DNA of 64,000 nt from Edaphochlamys debaryana (Eukaryota > Chlorophyta > Chlorophyceae > Chlamydomonadales), in NCBI GenBank assembly GCA_016858145.1, contig JAEHOE010000103.1:62001-126000 (forward strand), read 5' to 3'. The position numbers were made by a program, and so were the translations under genes. The notes beneath the pieces are model-generated. The model searched no databases and was not told where the DNA came from. It saw only the letters and a program-made list of their open reading frames with translations. Position 1 is the first letter of the stretch. Each line of letters starts with the position of its first letter. Positions 59,501-64,000 of this stretch are shown here, in pieces.

Positions 59501-62500
59501 GGCAGCAGGGGCAGGGGCAGGGGCAGGGGCAGGGGCAGGGGCAGGGGCAGGGGCAGGGGCAGGGGCAGGGGCAGGGGCGGGGCAGGGGCAGGGGCGCTCG
59601 TATGCTGCATGCATGGGCGCAGCTGGGCGCTCATCAGGAGGAGGAAGGCAAAGCGTGCAAGGCGCAGGACACGGGGGTACGATAGCCAGCTCAGCAGCCG
59701 TGGCTCGTTACACAGGGAAGCAGAGTCCACGTGAATAAAACCCCCAAAACCCAAACGCCTCCCCCCGCCTCCCCCCGCCTCCCCCCGCCTCCCCCTGCCT
59801 AGGGGGCGTGCTGTATGTACGGGGAGCTGTCAGAGGCCTCGTAATCACCTCTGCTGATGTCTGGGGCAACACGGCGGTTGTTTCCGGGGGCGTACTGTAC
59901 ACCCACAGCAGCCTGAATGGATTGACTCTCAGCGCGGCCCGGCTGCACCTCAACACGGCGGTTGGGGAGGATAGCCCTGGCGCGGGCGGCATACTGTACG
60001 TTCATGGCAGCATGACAGACGTTTTGCTCACGAACTGTGCAATCTACAGAAACACCGCGCCTGAAGGGGGCATGGTGTATTGCGGTCACTCCATGAGCTA
60101 TGTGGTGATCGCTTCCTCAAGCATCTGGGGAAACGAAGCGCTGGGAGATAACCGGAATGGCTTCGGTGGAGTCGCCTCAGCGAAGGCTGACCTGGTCAAC
60201 TTGACCATTCGTAACAGCAGCATCTACAACAACTACGCAGGGTATATCGGCGGTTGTTTCAGCTCCCTCAAAGACACCCGCAACGTCAGCATAGAAGACA
60301 GCAAGATATACGGCAATGAAGCCGTACGAGTTGGCGCCGTATTCTACGTAGAGGGCTCACTTGTGGACCTCAACGTCAGTGCCAGCAGCATCCGGGAAAA
60401 CCGTGCAGAGCTCAAGGCGGGCGTGTTTCACAGCGAGGAACCCGCCAGGAACATCCGGTTGCAGGCCAACAGCCGCATCTACAACAATTCAGTAGATGAG
60501 GAGGGTGAGCGGGGGCGGGGCGGGGGCAGGGGCGGGTCTGGGGTGCCCGAGTGCTGTATGCAGGGCCTAACCGGGTCATCCTTGGCTGTATGCGTGGGCG
60601 CAGCTGGGCGCTCAGGGAGAACCGTGCAAGCATGAAAGGGACAGGACACGTGCCCGGGCACAATAGCTCATCAGCGTGGCTCGTTACATAACGCAGCCGT
60701 ACGTTTCTCCTCCCCCACCTCCCCCGCCCCCGCCGGCCCCCGCTCCGTCCGTCCACGCCTTCCTCCCCGCCAGGAGGGGCCGTGTTCAGCACCGACAGCA
60801 GCGTGGATGGCTTCGTCATCACCGGTGGCACGCAGGTCTTTGGCAATCGAGCTGCGTATCGTGGTGCTGTTGTTTACGCTGACAAGAAGCTGGCAAACTT
60901 GATCATCGAGGACGGGAGTCAGGTTTATGACAACGTCGCCCCTAATGGCGGGGGCGTGGCTGCAGCCGGCTCCAGCATGGAGCGGATCACCATCAGAAAT
61001 AGCAGCGTCTACCGGAATCGGGCTGCTCGTGGTGGCTGCCTGTTTACCCCCGGAACGCTTCGCGGTTTTCAAGTGGTGGCTGGCAGCAGTGTCCACGATA
61101 ACTCTGCGGCTGGGGACAGCATCAGCGGCGGGGGTGTTGCCCTTGCCATGGGAACCGTTGCTGACGTTCTGGTCAGTAACAGCATCGTGTTCTCCAACAC
61201 GGCCGATTACACTGGGGGTTTTATTCAGTCTGACACGGCTTTGCTCAACGTGTCTTTTGTGGCGGGCAGCAGGGTCTACAACAACAGCGCAGCGTTTGGC
61301 GGTTCTGTGTTCTGCGGCGGCCCCATCGACGGCTTTGTAGTTGACAGCAGCGAAGTCTCTGGCAACAAGGCCAGCCGAGGCAATGCGGGCGGCGGTGGCG
61401 TTGGTGCCGTCCTTGCAACACAGCAGAGCCTTGCGCACGTCTGGATCCGTAATGGCAGCCGCCTATTCGACAATGCCGCAGAGCTGAGCGGAAGCATCAT
61501 GTCTGCGGCTGGATCGGCCGCAAACGTGACGGTTTCTGGTAGTGATCTGTACGGCAACTTCGCTGGTAATGCGGGAATCTTGCTGATCTGCACAAGTTTG
61601 GAAGGCCTGACGCTTCGTGGAGCCAACCTGTCAAACAACGTCATCGCCAGCAGCAGTGGAGCCAGCGGACTAGTTGAAGCCTCGTCGTTCATCTCTCACG
61701 TAACCGTGGACGGTGGATGCAGCGTACAGCTTCACGCGGTGAGGGCGCTGCTTCGGTCACAAGGGAGCCTCCAGACCGCCAAGATTGCAAACAGTGTGGT
61801 TACGTCTTCCTCACGAGGCATTTTGATACAAGCTGACGGAGATGTAAGAAACATCGCATTGACAGATCTACAGATCAGCAGCATGGAATGGGTCGTGTAC
61901 GGCGGCAGCCTTCTAAACATCACAGTCACAGGCTGCATCGTCAGTGGCCTTAGCGAAGGTACCCTTGGTGCAAGCACAGGATCTGCATCTGCACTCCGCC
62001 TGGTCGACACAACCGTAACTGGTGTTCGTGCAAGCATGGGCAGCGTTGCATACAGCCCTGGGCCGCTGTCGGCGTCCCTTTGCAACGTCACGATAACTGA
62101 CGTCGCCGCCGAGGTTGACGGAGGCGCTTTTGCGTCAAGCCAGGACCTCGCACTTGTTATTAGGAGCAGCAGTATCACCAACACCACCGCAGGGCGCAAT
62201 GGCGGCATGGCAAGCGGTCGAAACGTCAACGTCACCCTCTTAAACAGCATCATTGCCTTAACTACGGCAAGGGGCAGCGGCGGCGCGCTGTATGCGGCAG
62301 CTGAGCTCACACGCCTTGACCTCAGCCTCAACAGCTCCATCGTGGAGTGCAGAGCACTGGGCTCGGGTGGCGCAATCTACGCCGCGAGCACTGGGAGCAT
62401 CCATGTTAGTACTGGCAGCACAATCAGCAACAGCCACTCAGATGTCGGGAGCGGCGGCGGCATCTACGTCGCTGGCGATATTGCAGAACTTGCCTTGACT

Positions 62501-64000
62501 GGTGGCTCCATCCTGACCAACTGCAGTGCGCGGCAAGCTATGGGCGGCGCTGTCTATGCCGGCGGAAGCGCTGGGTCAATCAGGTTTGCAGCGGGCTCGC
62601 TTGTGTCCGGTAACACAGCAACGTGGGGCGGTGCCGTGTTTGTTGGCGGCAACCTCAGCGCCCTTTCCCTCATGGACAGAGGCATGGTGCTTAACAACAC
62701 GGCCACGAGCGGTTCAGGCGGTAGCATTTCCGTAGCCGCTCACGCCGGCTACCTGACCGTCTCAGGCGCCAGCCAAGTGTTGGGCAACGCCGCTTCAAAA
62801 GATGGCGGATGGCTCTACGTGGCTGGCTCGTCAGCCGCGTTGCTCATTGAGGGCGGCAGCACGCTTGGCTGGAACAGCGGTGGGGCATCGGGCGGCGCCA
62901 TTGCACTGCTCGGCCCTTGCGGTCGGCTTGTGCTTAACGGCAGCGCCCTGGTTGGCAACCGGGCGGGGGCCAGCGGCGGAGCCATAGCCGCTGCCTCTGT
63001 CGTCGGCGGCGGCAGTGTTGAGGCCTGCAACGTCTCAGCCAACAGCGCTGGGCAGCACGGGGGCGGCCTGTACCTCGAGGGGCTGAGTGGAAGGCTGGAA
63101 GTGTCGTGGAGCGCTTTCGAGGGCAATGCCGCGGTGGTGGGGCGAGGCGGCTCGCTCTACGCCACGGCTAAGCAGGTATGGAGGGTCCTTTGGGGGTCCA
63201 TAATTAAAGAGCGAGGGAAGAAGGCATATACCATGAAGGGAGGGGCCTTGCTGTTCTGCGTGAAGAGGCTCAGTAAAAGCCATGCCTAGGATTGAACCGC
63301 AACACCGCTAGCTAACCCTTGCTAACCAGTGCTCTCCCTGGACCTCCCACGTTGCACACAGGGACGCTTACAAAGCGCCGCTGGCCTGTCCATTGGGGAC
63401 ACACTGTTTCGCTCCAGCACAGCGGGCTCCGGAGGCGGCGCGGTGGTTGTCAACGTCAGCTCGGGCGGTTGTGCAGCGGCGGACGCGACAGGCCCGGCGT
63501 GCCCCAGTGTCACCCTCCGCAACACGTCCTTCCTGAACTGCTCAGCAGCCCTCAGCGGCGACGGCGGCGGGCTGGCGGCCACGCTGTCTGGGCCGTCGCT
63601 TGCTCTCACAGCTTGCCGCTTCGAGGGCTGCTCGGCGGAGCTGGGCCGCGGTGGAGGGGCCTTCGTCGAGTCGACCGGCATTACGTCAGTGTCAGACACG
63701 CAGTTTGTGTCCAACTACGCGGCTACCGAAGGCGGCGGGGGGCTGGCATGGAGTGCCGCTGCAGCACAAGAGGGCAATGAACAACAGTCCCTTTCCATTC
63801 ACCAATGCCAGTTTGTGAGCAACACGGTCGGCAACTCGAGCAGCTTGTGTGCGGCTGGGCGTACTGCGGCGGCCGGCGGAGGGCTACTTGCCGCTAGCAC
63901 AGCAGCAAAGCCCACAGCTACAGCTTATGTCTCGTCCTCTAGCTTTGGGGGCAATGCCGCACCCGCTGGAGCTGGCGCATCCGTCATGGGCATCAGTGTT
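56582..64000 (+). CDS. Second giant Pmp-like beta-helix surface protein (paralogue; in-frame TAA; 3' end outside window)
   Basis: Exons: 56582-56702, 56871-57823, 58050-59457, 59803-60504, 60774-63175, 63362 onward past the window end. Phases agree at every junction. The N-terminus has a basic-hydrophobic signal (WRFSLVSLLFLIQ). Exon 2 shares long near-identical blocks with exon 52923-53917 of the left copy, for example SPDWGLTIVG and LPLSPAGPLLEVLG. Exons 3-5 encode the ~29-residue beta-helix repeats and correspond to the single 5.4-kb exon of the left copy, but are about 0.9 kb shorter and interrupted by two extra introns. The last exon seen corresponds to 45420-47091. The codon at 59199-59201 is TAA, with clean repeat sequence in the same frame on both sides. 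Either this copy is a recent pseudogene or the base is a sequence error. The Cys-rich and membrane regions should lie beyond 64000. Confidence 0.85.
59458..59802 (+). other. Extra intron 1 of the right paralogue (introner-like)
   Basis: Starts gtgagcgggg and ends gcctag. It holds a GGGGCA minisatellite and a C-rich 10-bp repeat before the acceptor. It shares blocks gggcgcagctgggcgctca and tggctcgttaca with the intron at 60505. The left paralogue has no intron in the corresponding region. Confidence 0.85.
59466..59595. repeat. GGGGCA hexamer minisatellite
   Basis: About 20 near-perfect copies of the hexamer ggggca (written in other phases gcaggg), with a short interruption near 59505. It is entirely inside the intron 59458-59802. 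Confidence 0.95.
60505..60773 (+). other. Extra intron 2 of the right paralogue (introner-like)
   Basis: Starts gtgagcgggg and ends ccgccag. It shares gggcgcagctgggcgctca, a gtgcaa/ggacacg segment and tggctcgttaca, in the same order, with the intron at 59458. It splits a Gly codon in the same phase of the same repeat motif. Confidence 0.85.

Overview
This window looks like nuclear DNA of a chlorophycean green alga of the Chlamydomonas/volvocine type. The sequence is very GC-rich. Genes are split into many small exons by GT-AG introns with C-rich acceptor tracts, often a run of C then AG. The products include a Ser-Pro-rich hydroxyproline-rich glycoprotein, a U5 snRNP GTPase, a TRP-type channel and giant beta-helix surface proteins. 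I see no bacterial operons, tRNA, rRNA or CRISPR. Most genes cannot be read as single ORFs, so I assembled them by hand from splice sites and codon phase.

Layout. 1-2401 (+): 3' part of a gene built from a tandem Cys-rich repeat, each unit split over two exons (DCDGDG/DWxCTD ... CPPxW). 3691-16919 (-): a ~35-exon TRP-family cation channel of about 1,620 aa. 17735-19739 (+): a 6-exon histidine-triad (HINT3/HINT4-like) protein of 176 aa, divergent from the channel gene. 20855-31560 (-): a 28-exon SNU114/EFTUD2 gene (990 aa, all phases agree), whose introns hold three copies of a 156-bp repeat. 32425-35582 (+): a secreted hydroxyproline-rich extracellular-matrix glycoprotein, divergent from SNU114, with one apparent frameshift. 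35777-36700: degraded retroelement remnant and an inverted repeat. 37502-38803 (+): a 3-exon acidic, Gly-rich protein of unknown function (213 aa). 40186-~54178 (-): a giant (~3,820 aa) Pmp-like beta-helix, Cys-rich, multi-pass membrane protein. 56582-64000 (+, runs off the window): its head-to-head paralogue.

The most interesting part is the paralogue pair at 40-64 kb. The copies share patches of near identity that include one intron. The right copy carries two extra introns within the region that is one unbroken 5.4-kb exon in the left copy. Those two introns resemble each other in sequence and both split the first Gly codon of the same GG(V/A) repeat motif, so they look like introner-type insertions or a duplicated intron-bearing unit. 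The right copy also has one in-frame TAA.

Several single-base conflicts (near 360, 33.4 kb and 9.4-9.7 kb) could be assembly indels or real lesions and are reported separately.
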